6,557 nt of DNA from Bacteroidota bacterium. GTDB lineage: Bacteria; Bacteroidota; Bacteroidia; Flavobacteriales_D; Crocinitomicaceae. Location of the stretch: the NCBI GenBank assembly GCA_006226555.1, contig SBGS01000082.1, positions 1 to 6,557 of the forward strand. The letters are read 5' to 3'. Of this stretch, positions 6,340 through 6,557 are shown piece after piece. Position numbers and translations under genes: made by a program. The notes beneath the pieces are model-generated. The model made no database searches, had not been told where the DNA came from, and was given only the letters and a program-made list of their open reading frames with translations. The stretch's first letter is position 1. Every line of letters begins with the position of its first letter.

Positions 6340-6557
6340 ATGATCCCATTTTCACCCCCGCGGATAGATGATGCAGTTATACAGGAGGTTACTGATGTAT
6401 TGAGATCCGGATGGATAACTACAGGACCGAGGACGAAGTTGTTCGAAAAAGAAATTACGGCATATTGTGGCGCAAAAACTACAGTTGCAGTTAATTCGTG
6501 GACGATGGGAATGCAGGTTTTTCTCGATTATTGGGGAATAGGTCCTGGTGATGAGGT
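6340..6557 (+). CDS. DegT/DnrJ/EryC1/StrS-family sugar aminotransferase, N-terminal fragment (3' truncated by window edge)
   Basis: Start of a PLP-dependent aminotransferase that converts a keto-sugar nucleotide to an amino sugar, as in PglE- and PseC-type pathways. The first 72 codons are visible of an expected 360-400. They show the hallmark opening IPFSPPRIDDAVIQEV, then LRSGWITTGPRTKLFEKEI (about residues 21-39), a short helix and YCGAK, then VAVNSWTMGMQVFL. This last segment is the position of the PLP-phosphate-binding NSxTxAL loop, and the ending GIGPGDEV matches the family's GDEVI. NSWT in place of NSAT/NGTA marks a subgroup. The PLP-binding lysine lies beyond the window. The ATG at 6340 begins 21 nt after the previous stop and is in the same frame as the previous gene. 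No Shine-Dalgarno sequence precedes it. A 4-keto-6-deoxy sugar nucleotide is the most likely substrate, but that is inference from the family. Confidence 0.9.
   Translation, partial: MIPFSPPRIDDAVIQEVTDVLRSGWITTGPRTKLFEKEITAYCGAKTTVAVNSWTMGMQVFLDYWGIGPGDE

Noticed and set aside
6316..6342. WbuB-like gene and aminotransferase in the same frame, separated by one TAA and seven sense codons, as a possible split fusion
   Set aside because: Both ends look native: the glycosyltransferase has normal length and the aminotransferase opens with its conserved MIPFSPP at an ATG. The shared frame is a one-in-three chance.
6383..6403. Strong SD (AGGAGGTT) with an ATG at 6395, resembling a gene start
   Set aside because: The frame stops at once (ATG TAT TGA) and the region encodes the conserved N-terminus of the aminotransferase starting at 6340.

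Overview
The window is an AT-rich stretch of a surface-polysaccharide (O-antigen or capsule type) biosynthesis cluster. All seven genes lie on the + strand and are packed almost without gaps. The likely host is a member of the Bacteroidota. None of the six visible starts has a Shine-Dalgarno sequence, while good anti-SD matches occur inside genes. Three of the six starts are GTG or TTG. The protein style also fits environmental Bacteroidota (for example the HPTY motif of the polymerase/ligase and the NSWT variant of the aminotransferase). This placement is an inference, as no rRNA or other taxonomic marker is present.

Layout: positions 1-708 hold the C-terminal half of a Wzx-type flippase, cut by the window edge. 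Then come three GT-B glycosyltransferases (692-1612, 1599-2807, 2804-3823) and a multi-spanning O-antigen polymerase/ligase family protein (3816-5066). Junctions among these first five genes all overlap, by 17, 14, 4 and 8 nt. After a 31-nt gap comes a WbuB-like GT4 glycosyltransferase (5098-6318). After a further 21 nt comes the start of a DegT/DnrJ/EryC1/StrS sugar aminotransferase (6340 to the window end, truncated). There is no non-coding stretch longer than 31 nt, and no RNA gene, mobile element, CRISPR array or convincing promoter or terminator.

How it works together (inference from families): the cytoplasmic glycosyltransferases would build a repeat unit on undecaprenyl diphosphate. 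The flippase would move it across the inner membrane, and the Wzy/WaaL-family protein would polymerise or transfer it on the periplasmic side. The aminotransferase would supply an amino sugar, probably a 4-amino-4,6-dideoxyhexose nucleotide. The initiating sugar-phosphate transferase and the other sugar-nucleotide enzymes must lie outside the window.

I see no clear evidence of an undescribed system. The points most worth a second look are a Glu-to-Gln change at the conserved donor-site position of the first glycosyltransferase, an unusual EHDG motif shared by two non-adjacent glycosyltransferases, and the start-codon/SD pattern.
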